In this document: one piece after another, positions 14,228 through 21,486 of the stretch | Numbering within the stretch: the first letter of the stretch is position 1 | How the letters are laid out: each line of letters opens with the position of its first letter | NCBI GenBank assembly: GCA_964485515.1 | Contig: CAZALT010000046.1 | Location: forward strand, 1-21,671 | Length of the DNA: 21,671 nucleotides | Direction: 5' to 3' | Source of the DNA: CAZALT01 sp964485515 | GTDB lineage: Bacteria; Actinomycetota; Acidimicrobiia; Acidimicrobiales; Acidimicrobilacustridaceae | Notes under the pieces: model-generated | Databases searched by the model: none | Told to the model about the DNA's origin: nothing | Seen by the model: the letters and a program-made list of their open reading frames with translations, nothing else | Program-made: the position numbers and the translations under genes

Positions 14228-14689
14228 TCAGCGGACCGACCAGGCGCCCGGCTCGTCGAGCAACGGGCGCAGCTTCTTGTCCAAGGCTCCCGACTGCAGG
14301 TCGGCGAGCGTCACCTGCTCGAGCACGTTGCGCAGCGCGGCGCGGGTGGCGATCCACGCATCCTGGAGGGCGCCCGTGCCCTCGGGGTACACCAGCGATT
14401 CGGGCGGCTCGCCCCGCACGTTGGCCAGCGGACCTTCCACGGCGCGAATGATGTCAGCGATGCTGATGTCGGCCGGGGGACGCTGCAACCAGTACCCGCC
14501 ATCGGCGCCGCGCTGACTGCGGACGATCGCGCTCTGGCGCAACTCGGACAGGATGTTCTCGAGGTACTTCGCCGGGATCTCCTGGGCGGTCGCGATGCGC
14601 TCGCCCTTCGTGGGCTTGCCGTCTTGGTAGGCGTTGGCCAGCACGATCGCCGCCCGCACCGCGTAATCGACCTTTGCCGTCACTCGCAT
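14228..14689 (-). CDS. Rrf2-family transcriptional regulator without cysteines
   Basis: This 153-residue Rrf2-family regulator starts with the typical MRVTAKVDYAVRAA and has the winged-helix segments IPAKYLENILSELRQSAIV and SQRGADGGYWLQRP (about residues 38-70), then ADIIRAVEGPLA and a long helical C-terminus. IscR, NsrR and RsrR carry cysteines that hold an Fe-S cluster; this protein has no cysteine at all. It therefore cannot bind a cluster the usual way and is closer in that respect to CymR-like members, which control cysteine metabolism, often with a partner protein. It is divergent from sufC-sufS-sufU and is their most likely regulator. The ATG at 14689 is chosen because it begins the family sequence; upstream in-frame readings run through operator-like repeats. 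Confidence 0.92.
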   Translation of the reverse strand: MRVTAKVDYAVRAAIVLANAYQDGKPTKGERIATAQEIPAKYLENILSELRQSAIVRSQRGADGGYWLQRPPADISIADIIRAVEGPLANVRGEPPESLVYPEGTGALQDAWIATRAALRNVLEQVTLADLQSGALDKKLRPLLDEPGAWSVR

Positions 14690-14727
14690 CGGACCAGTGT
14701 TGCGCACCGACGCGTGGACGTGCAGCC

Positions 14728-14761
14728 GATTCCCCGTTTTCCGGGGGAATATCGGGGAATC
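14728..14761. promoter_or_regulatory. Inverted repeat in the Rrf2-suf intergenic region
   Basis: GATTCCCCG (14728-14736) and CGGGGAATC (14753-14761) are a perfect 9-bp inverted repeat, and a third related block CCGGGGGAAT lies between them. Its position upstream of the regulator gene makes it a candidate autoregulatory operator. Confidence 0.45.
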
Positions 14762-14817
14762 AGGGCGTCGAACCTCGGCTCGCTCCGCCAGCTGCCGTGA
14801 CTCCTCCACCGCAATAC

Positions 14818-14843
14818 CACTATCTGGATAGTGCTAATACACT
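14818..14843 (+). promoter_or_regulatory. Operator and leaderless promoter of sufC-sufS-sufU
   Basis: CACTATCTGGATAGTG (14818-14833) is a perfect 16-base palindrome. It overlaps TAGTGCTAAT (14829-14838), a 10-mer also found in the sufD promoter, and ends beside the -10 hexamer TACACT (14838-14843). The hexamer lies seven bases before the ATG, so the mRNA is probably leaderless. A repressor bound here would block RNA polymerase. Confidence 0.55.
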
Positions 14844-14850
14844 GGCCTCC

Positions 14851-15602
<752 letters not shown>

Positions 15603-15612
<10 letters not shown>

Positions 15613-16856
15613 CCACCACCGACCCAATCGACGCCACCGCCATCAAGGCCGACTTCCCGCTGCTGGCCAACCCCAGCTCCGACGGACGCCCGCTCGTCTA
15701 CCTCGACTCGGCAGCCACATCGCAGAAGCCGCAGTCCGTCCTCGACATCACCCAGCGGTACTACGAGACCATCAACGCCAACGTCCACCGCGGCGTGTAC
15801 CGCATCGCCGAAGAGGCCACCCAGCAGATGGAGCTGGCCCGCGAGAAGGTTCGTCGGTTCATCAACGCCGCCGACCTGGCCGAGATCGTGTTCACCAAGA
15901 ACGCCACCGAGTCGATCAACCTCGTCGCCTACTCCTGGGGTCGCACGAACCTGCACGAGGGCGACGTCATCGTCCTCACCCACCTCGAGCACCACGCCAA
16001 CATCGTGCCATGGCAGATGCTCGCCGCCGAGCGCAACCTCGAGATCCGCTGGATCCCGCTCGACGACCAGGGACGCCTCGACCTGTCCTCGCTCGACACC
16101 CTGCTCGAGGGCGCCAAGCTGCTGGGCATCAGCGCCATGTCCAACGTGCTCGGCACCCTCACGCCGGTGCGCGAGCTCACCGACGCCGCCCACGCGGTCG
16201 GCGCGGTGACGGTGGTGGACGCCTGCCAGTACGTGCCCCACAACGCCACCGACGTCCAGGCGCTCGGCGCCGACTTCGTGGCGTTCTCGGGCCACAAGAT
16301 GCTCGGCCCGACGGGCATCGGCGTGCTGTGGGCCCGCAAGGAGCTCCTCGAGGCGATGCCGCCGTTCCTGGGCGGCGGCGAGATGATCCGCGACGTACGT
16401 GTCGAGGGCTTCACCACCAACGACCTGCCCTGGAAGTTCGAGGCCGGTACCCCACCGATCGCCGAGATCATCGGCCTCGGCGCGGCGGTCGACTACCTCG
16501 ACGCCATCGGTCTCGACGCCGTTCGCGCCCACGAGATCGAGCTCACCGGCTACCTCCTCGACACCTTGGGCGAACGATTCGGGGACCGCATCACCATCTA
16601 CGGTCCGCACAGCCCCCTCGAGCGCGGAGGCGTGGCGTCGTTCTCGTTCGACGACCTCCACCCGCACGACATCTCGCAGGTCCTCGACCAGCACAACGTC
16701 TGCGTGCGGGCCGGCCACCACTGCGCCAAGCCACTCATGCGCCTGCTGGGCATCGGCGCCACCGCTCGTGCCTCGGTCTACCTCTACAACGACGAGGCCG
16801 ACATCGACGCGCTGGCGGACGCGCTGCAGGCAGCGGCAGACTTCTTCACGCTGTGA
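15603..16856 (+). CDS. sufS: Cysteine desulfurase SufS
   Basis: This 417-residue PLP-dependent enzyme removes sulfur from L-cysteine, forms a persulfide on its own cysteine, and hands it on for Fe-S cluster assembly. PLP-binding Lys232 lies in FSGHKMLGPTG, the catalytic Cys374 in RAGHHCAKPLM, and the PLP-contacting LEHHANI segment at 128-134. The short sequence around the active Cys, RAGHHCAKP, marks it as the SufS (group II) type that needs an accepting partner; that partner, SufU, is encoded next. The ATG at 15603 overlaps the end of sufC by ten bases. Length and motifs are those of a normal, complete SufS. Confidence 0.97.
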
Positions 16857-16902
16857 CCACCTACGCTCCCGCCGCGACCACCATGCGAAAGACCGACAGC
16901 AC

Positions 16903-17388
16903 ATGCCAGGCCTAGAAGACCTCTACCGCGAGATCATCCTCGACCACTACCGCAACCCACGGAACCGTGGCGAGCTCGATGCGCCTCCCGCCACCCGCGT
17001 CGAGGGGTTCAACCCCCTCTGCGGCGACGAGATCGTGGTGTACCTCGACGTCGATGACGGCGGCGTCGTCACCGACATCCGCATCGGTGGCCAGGGTTGC
17101 TCCATCAGCCAGTCCTCGGCCTCGATGATGAGCTCGGCCGTCAAGGGCAAGACGCTTGTCGAGATCGACGACCTCACTCGGGCGTTCAAGGCCATGATGT
17201 CGATCCACGAGAACAGCCTCGAAGGCGAAGGCGACAGCTCGGGCGTGACCGTCGAGGATGCCCCTGAGGTTCCGCTCGGCGATCTCGAGGCGCTGCGGGG
17301 GGTCGTGAAATTCCCGGTGCGCATCAAGTGCGCCACGCTGGCATGGAACACGCTCAGCCAGGGCATCGAAGAGGCCGGCTCGGCTTAG
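16903..17388 (+). CDS. sufU: Sulfur-relay/scaffold protein SufU
   Basis: This 161-residue zinc-binding SufU accepts persulfide sulfur from SufS and passes it to the SufBCD complex. The zinc and transfer residues are C40 and D42 in FNPLCGDE, C66 in GGQGCSIS and C143 in IKCATLAW; the extra segment between GKTLVEID and the last Cys (about 100-125) is characteristic of SufU as opposed to IscU. The ATG at 16903 begins the conserved MPGLEDLYREIILDHYRNP. It lies 46 bases after sufS in the same operon; no strong ribosome-binding site is visible. No sufT follows; the next gene is convergent and starts beyond a 16-base gap. Confidence 0.96.
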   Translation: MPGLEDLYREIILDHYRNPRNRGELDAPPATRVEGFNPLCGDEIVVYLDVDDGGVVTDIRIGGQGCSISQSSASMMSSAVKGKTLVEIDDLTRAFKAMMSIHENSLEGEGDSSGVTVEDAPEVPLGDLEALRGVVKFPVRIKCATLAWNTLSQGIEEAGSA

Positions 17389-17404
17389 TCACTCCCGTGA
17401 CGCA

Positions 17405-17698
17405 CTACGTCGCGCCCGCCGCGGTGTCGATGCGTTGCGCGAGGTCCACGCAGAGATCCGATATCCCGCCGAGGTCGTGGCTCGTGAGCGAGATCTCGAC
17501 GCGGTTCCACGAGTTCGACCAATCGGGGTGGTGGTCGAGCTTCTCGGCGGCGAGCGCGACGCGGGCCATGAAGCCGAAGGCCTCGGAGAAGTTCGCGAAC
17601 TCGAACGTGGCCGTGATCGAGTCCTCCTGCCGAGACCATCCCGGCAGGTCCGCGAGCGCGTCTGAGACCGCGGCATCGTCCAGTCGTCTTCCAACCAT
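17405..17698 (-). CDS. 4a-hydroxytetrahydrobiopterin (pterin-4a-carbinolamine) dehydratase
   Basis: This 97-residue protein belongs to the PCD/DCoH family, which dehydrates 4a-hydroxytetrahydropterin during recycling of the cofactor of aromatic amino acid hydroxylases; bacterial members also occur without such hydroxylases. The signature HHPDWSNSWNRVEISL (56-71) and H74 in TSHDLGGIS are present, and length matches the family. GGAGG eight bases upstream decides for the ATG at 17698 over a GTG nine bases further up. It is downstream of sufC on the same strand, but 265 bases separate them and no hydroxylase gene is near, so membership in the suf transcription unit is uncertain. It converges on sufU. 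Confidence 0.93.
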   Translation of the reverse strand: MVGRRLDDAAVSDALADLPGWSRQEDSITATFEFANFSEAFGFMARVALAAEKLDHHPDWSNSWNRVEISLTSHDLGGISDLCVDLAQRIDTAAGAT

Positions 17699-17927
17699 GT
17701 TCGGCACCTCCGGCTCGTGCGCTGACCTCCGGCCACCTGGCCGACCGATGGTGCGCGCTGTGGAGTCTCCTACCCGGATCTGCTGCGAGCCACCCCCGCC
17801 GACGCGACACAGGCCACCGACGATCGCCCCGGGCCCACGAGGTCGACGGAGCCCTTGACGGGAACGCTCACCCCACGACAGCCATGGACCCCGATGGACG
17901 TACCATCCTTCTTCGAGACACCGACCT
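17699..17927. other. Intergenic gap between the dehydratase and sufC, no gene seen
   Basis: No ORF with plausible start and composition is found on either strand here. A TAGGAG sequence on the minus strand may be a weak -10 for the dehydratase. A short direct repeat containing ATGGAC occurs near 17884-17900. The gap ends in the heptamer array. Confidence 0.4.
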
Positions 17928-17969
17928 GTCAGGCGTCAGGCGTCAGGCGTCAGGCGTCAGGCGTCAGGC
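17928..17969 (+). repeat. Heptamer tandem repeat (GTCAGGC x6) at the sufC stop
   Basis: Six perfect copies of GTCAGGC. On the minus strand each is GCCTGAC and contains TGA; because the unit is seven bases long, stops fall in all three frames. The sufC stop codon is in the first unit met by the ribosome. Confidence 0.95.
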
Positions 17970-18773
17970 GAACGGATCAGCGAAAGGGTCGTCAGCTGCC
18001 GCCGGTGGCTCCTTCGTCTCCCCGTCTCCACCAGCTTCGGTGAAGTCGGCGTAGCCGGTCTCCTCCAGCTCGGTGGCGAGCTCCGGTCCGCCGGTCTTGC
18101 GGATGAGACCGCCCGCGAGGACGTGCACGACGTCGGGCTTCAGCTCGGTGAGCAAGCGGTTGTAGTGCGTGATGGCGAGGACCCCGAGGGCGCTGCCCGA
18201 CGACTCGTCGTGCGTGAGGGCCTCGATGCGCTGGGAGCACTGACGGAGGGCGTCGACGTCGAGCCCCGAGTCGAGCTCGTCGAGGACGGCGAACTTGGGG
18301 CGGAGCACGCCCAACTGCACGGTCTCGTTGCGCTTCTTCTCACCACCTGAGAGGTCCACGTTGAGCGGACGGACGATCAGCCGCGGATCGAGACCGACCT
18401 CCTTCGCCTCGTCGGCGACGTGGGCGGCGACCTCGTTGCGGTCGCGACCCGACGCCGCGAAGGCCTCCTCGAGCAGCTCGACGAGGCTCACACCCGGCAC
18501 CTCGATCGGGTACTGCATGGCCAGGAAGAGTCCGGCCTGCGCCCGTTGCCAGGGCTCCAACCCGAGCAGATCGACGCCGTCGAGACGCACCGAACCGGCG
18601 GTGACGGTGTAGCCCGGCTTGCCCATCAGGACGTGCGAGAGCGTCGACTTGCCCGATCCGTTCGGACCCATGACGGCGTGGACCTCGCCCGGACCGACCC
18701 GCAGGTCGATGCCGTGCAGGATCTCCCGTCCGGCCACCTCCGCCTTGAGTCCTTCGATGATGAGCTCGCCCAT
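17964..18773 (-). CDS. sufC: SufC-type Fe-S assembly ATPase, copy in the sufD cluster
   Basis: This second complete SufC is 269 residues. Walker A is GPNGSGKST (36-44), the Q-loop MQYPIE, the signature LSGGEKKRNE (141-150), Walker B FAVLDE with SGLDVD after it, and the switch His is in ITHYNRLL. It should energise SufB-SufD and is encoded with sufD and a ferredoxin, which makes it the likely canonical partner. It carries an acidic, Pro/Ala-rich C-terminal tail (about 248-269, ending DDPFADPFA) that the other copy lacks. The ATG at 18773 is preferred over a TTG at 18791 because AAGGA lies nine bases upstream and the family sequence begins there. It follows the ferredoxin gene after 18 bases, and its stop lies in a heptamer repeat array. 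Confidence 0.94.
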   Translation of the reverse strand: MGELIIEGLKAEVAGREILHGIDLRVGPGEVHAVMGPNGSGKSTLSHVLMGKPGYTVTAGSVRLDGVDLLGLEPWQRAQAGLFLAMQYPIEVPGVSLVELLEEAFAASGRDRNEVAAHVADEAKEVGLDPRLIVRPLNVDLSGGEKKRNETVQLGVLRPKFAVLDELDSGLDVDALRQCSQRIEALTHDESSGSALGVLAITHYNRLLTELKPDVVHVLAGGLIRKTGGPELATELEETGYADFTEAGGDGETKEPPAAADDPFADPFA

Positions 18774-18791
18774 GTCGATCAGTCCTTCCAA

Positions 18792-19106
18792 CTACCGGAT
18801 GTCGACGAACACGTCGTCGCCGTCGATGCGCACTTCGAAGACCGGCTCGGCGCGAGTGGCCGGCAGCGAGCTCGGCTCGCCGGTCACGAGCGAGAAGCAG
18901 CTGCCGTGCTTCCAGCACTCGATCTCGAGCGTGTCGGGGTAGACCTCGCCCTCGGAGAGCGAGATGTCCTGGTGCGTGCAGATGTCGCCGATGGCATACC
19001 AGTCGTCGCCGATGCGCACGAGCGCGATGCTCGTGGCACCGAGGTCGAAGCGACGGGCCTCACCGCTGGCGAGATCGTCGACCGCGCAGACTCGTTCCAG
19101 GCTCAT
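18792..19106 (-). CDS. Rieske-type [2Fe-2S] ferredoxin of the suf cluster
   Basis: This 104-residue protein is a Rieske-fold ferredoxin of the non-heme dioxygenase type. The cluster ligands are C43 and H45 in ICTHQD and C64 and H67 in ECWKHGS; an additional C70 follows. Such small Rieske proteins sit between sufD and sufC in many actinobacterial suf operons, where they are thought to supply electrons or act with the scaffold, although their exact role is unsettled. The ATG at 19106 begins the conserved region; the gene starts 13 bases after sufD ends and precedes sufC by 18 bases, so the three are almost surely cotranscribed. Confidence 0.94.
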   Translation of the reverse strand: MSLERVCAVDDLASGEARRFDLGATSIALVRIGDDWYAIGDICTHQDISLSEGEVYPDTLEIECWKHGSCFSLVTGEPSSLPATRAEPVFEVRIDGDDVFVDIR

Positions 19107-19119
19107 CGGGCGCCCGTGG

Positions 19120-20394
19120 TCACGATGCGAGCGGGTCGACGCGGCGGAGGCGGTCGTCGATCTCGTAGGTGATCGGACCCTCGAGTCCGGGAACGGGCAG
19201 TCGATCGAGCACCTCTTCGAAGAACCCGCCGACGATCAGTCGCTCGGCGGTGGAGGTCGGCACACCGCGGCTCTCGAGGTAGAAGCGTTGATCCTCGTCG
19301 ATTGGCCCCACCGTGGAGGCATGGCTGCACTTCACGTCGTTGTTCTCGATCTCGAGGTTCGGCACCGACTCGGCCCACGCATGGTCGCCGAGCTTGATGT
19401 TGCGGTTGGTCTGGAAGGCGTTGGTCCCACGAGCGTCGGGGCGGACCTTGATGAGTCCCGTGTAGACCGAACGCGAGCGATCGGCCACCGCGCCCTTGAA
19501 CAGCAGGTTGCTGGTGGTGTCCTGGGCGTCGTGATCCTGGAAGGTGCGGAAGTCGAGCGTCTGGGATCCCTCGCCGAAGTACACGGCCATGAGGTTGCCG
19601 GAGGCTCCCCGGCCGACGAGGCGGCAGTCGGCCCGGGTGCGGGCGTAGGAGCCGCCGAGCGCGGCCTGCGCGGCGTTGACCGTGGCGTCACGCTCGACCT
19701 TCGAGAGCTGCGAGGCGATCTGCCAGACCTGCGGGCCGCGGTCCTGCACGTTGACGTAGCCGAGGTGGGCCGCCTGCGCGGCGTCGAGCTCGATGACCGG
19801 AGCGACGAAGGCGGCGATGTCGTCGGAACCGTGCCACTCGACGATGGATGCTTGGGCCTGCTCGCCGAGCCGCACCGAGAGACGAGGGAACACGGCGGCG
19901 CCGGGGGTGGCGAGCCAGTCCACGACCACGAAGGGCTGGTCGACCAGCACACCGGCGGGGACGTCGAGGACGAGAGGGTCGACGCTCAGGGCGGCGTTGA
20001 GCTCGGCGAAGACATCGGGGGCACTGGTGCACACCGACCCGAAGACGGCAGGGCCCGCTTCCACATCGGCGGCCCGCCCGAACGTGACGCCGCGCTCGAC
20101 CCACTCGGGGTGCAGCTCGGTGCGCACCACCGCACCGTCGACCACGACGACCAGACCGGCGTACTCGCCGAGGGTCTTCAAGATGTCGGTGACGATGGCG
20201 GGCTCGTCGTGGAAGGCGGACTCGGGGACCGGCACGAACGCATCCAGATCGAGCGAGCCGATCGGGCTGTAGCGCCAGACCTCCTCGTCGGCGGTGGGGA
20301 GCTGCAGCTCTCCGATGCGCTCGACGGCCTTGCGACGAAGGTCGGACAGCCACTCGGGCGCGGGTCGATCCAGGGCGGCGGCGGCGTTGAACAC
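19120..20394 (-). CDS. sufD: Fe-S cluster assembly scaffold protein SufD
   Basis: This 424-residue SufB/SufD-family protein forms the scaffold with SufB and SufC. The N-terminus has the SufD-type EEVWRYSPIG segment, the central beta-helix is rich in short repeats, and the C-terminal core has NDVKCSHASTVGP with C356 and H358, then QRFYLESRGV. The His in this motif corresponds to the conserved SufD histidine needed for cluster assembly. It is assigned to SufD rather than SufB by length, the VWRYSP start and the presence of a separate SufB at the right edge. The start is a GTG at 20394 with TAGGGT seven bases upstream, so it is probably leaderless and heads its own transcript with the ferredoxin and sufC. 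Confidence 0.95.
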   Translation of the reverse strand: MFNAAAALDRPAPEWLSDLRRKAVERIGELQLPTADEEVWRYSPIGSLDLDAFVPVPESAFHDEPAIVTDILKTLGEYAGLVVVVDGAVVRTELHPEWVERGVTFGRAADVEAGPAVFGSVCTSAPDVFAELNAALSVDPLVLDVPAGVLVDQPFVVVDWLATPGAAVFPRLSVRLGEQAQASIVEWHGSDDIAAFVAPVIELDAAQAAHLGYVNVQDRGPQVWQIASQLSKVERDATVNAAQAALGGSYARTRADCRLVGRGASGNLMAVYFGEGSQTLDFRTFQDHDAQDTTSNLLFKGAVADRSRSVYTGLIKVRPDARGTNAFQTNRNIKLGDHAWAESVPNLEIENNDVKCSHASTVGPIDEDQRFYLESRGVPTSTAERLIVGGFFEEVLDRLPVPGLEGPITYEIDDRLRRVDPLAS

Positions 20395-20401
20395 GGGGTT
20401 T

Positions 20402-20423
20402 ACCCTACCGGCGTAGTGCTAAT
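20402..20423 (-). promoter_or_regulatory. sufD promoter with shared suf motif
   Basis: The -10 hexamer TAGGGT (20407-20402) lies seven bases before the GTG. Directly upstream is the 10-mer ATTAGCACTA (20423-20414), the reverse complement of TAGTGCTAAT in the sufC-sufS-sufU promoter. TTGGAT lies 19 bases upstream of the -10 as a possible -35. Confidence 0.5.
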
Positions 20424-20448
20424 TCGATCCAACGCGCCCGACAGCAGC

Positions 20449-20528
20449 CTTCTGGCGTGGATCATGGGCGAAAACCGACCGAGATCGACGCAATTTCGAC
20501 GGTGGAGCGAGATCGACGCAATTTCGAT
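20449..20528 (+). repeat. Intergenic palindromic repeat family A, copy 4, with doubled right arm
   Basis: The left arm is CTTCTGGCGTGGATC. The right arm CGAGATCGACGCAATTTCGA occurs twice without change (20480-20499 and 20508-20527). The element lies between sufD and the upstream four-cysteine gene, both on the minus strand. Confidence 0.85.
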
Positions 20529-20557
20529 GGTGAAGCGGGGACGAGCGGACACCGGGG

Positions 20558-20911
20558 TCAGCGCTTCTTGCGGCGGAAGGTGCGGCCCAGGCGGTTCTTG
20601 ATCGACTTGTCGCGCTTGCGCTGCTCGGCGTCGAGCTCGGCGAGGATGTCGGGACCAGCCGCGTTGATGATGTCCTCAGCGACATCGAGCAGCTCGGCGA
20701 TCCCCTCGCCTTGCGGCTCGTCGGGGGTGGGCGGCGTGACCAGCGTTCCGTGCATCCAGTTGACGTCGGCCAGCCGAGGGCCGTAGCCCGAGCACGGGTC
20801 GGGACACCGCCACGGTGCCTCGGGAGCGAGGTCGATGTTGCACTTCCGCACCGTCTCACCCGTGCGGTAGGTACGACTCTCGAAGTTCTTGCACTCCTCG
20901 CGCATGGGCAT
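20558..20911 (-). CDS. Small four-cysteine protein next to sufD
   Basis: I do not recognise a named family for this 117-residue protein. The N-terminal third holds four cysteines, C7, C24, C36 and C40, in EECKNFES, RKCNIDL and WRCPDPCSGY, a pattern suited to binding zinc or an Fe-S cluster. The middle has acidic ELLDVAEDIINAAGPDILAELDAEQ and the tail is strongly basic (KNRLGRTFRRKKR), which could contact nucleic acid or an acidic partner. There is no membrane segment. It lies on the minus strand between sufB and sufD, separated from sufD by a family A repeat, so a role in Fe-S assembly or delivery is a reasonable inference but not shown. Starts at 20911 and 20905 are both possible. Confidence 0.8.
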   Translation of the reverse strand: MPMREECKNFESRTYRTGETVRKCNIDLAPEAPWRCPDPCSGYGPRLADVNWMHGTLVTPPTPDEPQGEGIAELLDVAEDIINAAGPDILAELDAEQRKRDKSIKNRLGRTFRRKKR

Positions 20912-21058
20912 GGTTCATGTTGCCACGGAGCGGATGCGATTCCGCGGCGCCCACCCGACACATTTCCCCACGACACTCCCCCGAGCGCTCCTCACGCCGC
21001 GGTGCCGACCCACGCCGCCCACGCCGCCCACCCCACGCACGCTCCACCCACGCTCCAC
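20912..21058 (+). repeat. Intergenic C-rich stretch with short tandem repeats
   Basis: The end of this gap holds the tandem units CCCACGCCG (twice) and ACGCTCCACCC (twice), a pyrimidine-rich, CACC-rich strand without a plausible gene. It lies between the divergent four-cysteine gene and the small membrane protein, so their promoters should be near, but I see no clear -35/-10 pair for the former. Confidence 0.4.
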
Positions 21059-21060
21059 CC

Positions 21061-21108
21061 AAATTGCGTTGGTGTTGAGCGGTAAGCGATGAACCTGAAC
21101 GCCAGAAG
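21061..21108 (-). repeat. Intergenic palindromic repeat family A, copy 6 (inverted)
   Basis: Read on the minus strand it runs from CTTCTGGCGTTCAGG to CCAACGCAATTT, so it is inserted in the opposite orientation to the other copies. The CCAGAAG arm is duplicated just outside it. Confidence 0.65.
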
Positions 21109-21142
21109 CGCATTCGGTGGAGCCAGAAGTGCATTCGGCGGA
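21102..21142 (+). repeat. Duplicated arm of repeat A copy 6
   Basis: Two 20-base units starting CCAGAAG (21102-21121 and 21123-21142) differ at two positions, C/T and T/C, and include GCATTCGG. This is the mirror case of copy 4, where the other arm is doubled. Confidence 0.75.
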
Positions 21143-21158
21143 TGCGGGGGCCGGGTTC

Positions 21159-21164
21159 TACCCT
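21159..21164 (+). promoter_or_regulatory. Leaderless -10 hexamer of the small membrane protein
   Basis: TACCCT lies six bases before the GTG at 21171 and decides for this start over an ATG 54 bases upstream inside the repeat. Confidence 0.45.
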
Positions 21165-21170
21165 GAAGAC

Positions 21171-21308
21171 GTGCTCGGACGTGAGAACAAGGACCCCTGG
21201 CTCGGCAAGCCCGAGCACATGCGGATCGCCACCGTCGGCGTCTACATCTTCGGGGGTCTCATGCTGGTGCTCGTGGTGACCGCGTTCGTGGCCGCGTTCG
21301 TCGGTTGA
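21171..21308 (+). CDS. 45-residue single-span membrane protein
   Basis: This small protein starts with a polar segment (LGRENKDPWLGKPEHMRIA) followed by one hydrophobic helix of about 22 residues, GVYIFGGLMLVLVVTAFVAAFV, and then stops. The topology is probably a cytoplasmic N-terminus with a single span. I do not recognise a family. It stands alone on the plus strand between sufB and the four-cysteine gene, breaking the minus-strand suf cluster. The GTG start is chosen for the leaderless -10 hexamer; an in-frame ATG at 21117 would add 18 residues encoded by repeat sequence and is less likely. Confidence 0.65.
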   Translation: MLGRENKDPWLGKPEHMRIATVGVYIFGGLMLVLVVTAFVAAFVG

Positions 21309-21375
21309 GGCGTTCTGACGGGCCCGAACAGGCTCTGAGACGGGCCTGAATCGTCCCGACCCACCCGAATCTCCA

Positions 21376-21429
21376 CTTCTGGCGTAGATGTTGATCGCGT
21401 GGCGATGGATATCTACGCAATTTGCGTGG
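21376..21429 (+). repeat. Intergenic palindromic repeat family A, copy 5
   Basis: Arms CTTCTGGCGTAGAT and ATCTACGCAATTTGCG keep compensating changes: GTAGAT on the left matches ATCTAC on the right, where other copies have GTCGAT and ATCGAC. The stem is therefore preserved. It lies between convergent genes. Confidence 0.75.
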
Positions 21430-21451
21430 TGGTACGTGGCGGTACGCGCTG

Positions 21452-21486
21452 GTCAGCCATCAGCCGTCAGCCGTCAGCCGTCAGCC
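21452..21486 (+). repeat. Heptamer tandem repeat (GTCAGCC x5) at the sufB stop
   Basis: Five copies of GTCAGCC, the second reading ATCAGCC. On the minus strand the unit is GGCTGAC with a TGA in each copy; the sufB stop codon (21483-21481) lies in the first unit met by the ribosome, as at sufC. Confidence 0.93.

Noticed and set aside
17928..17969. CRISPR array or attachment site at the heptamer repeats
   Set aside because: Units are seven bases with no spacers, and no integrase or cas gene is near.
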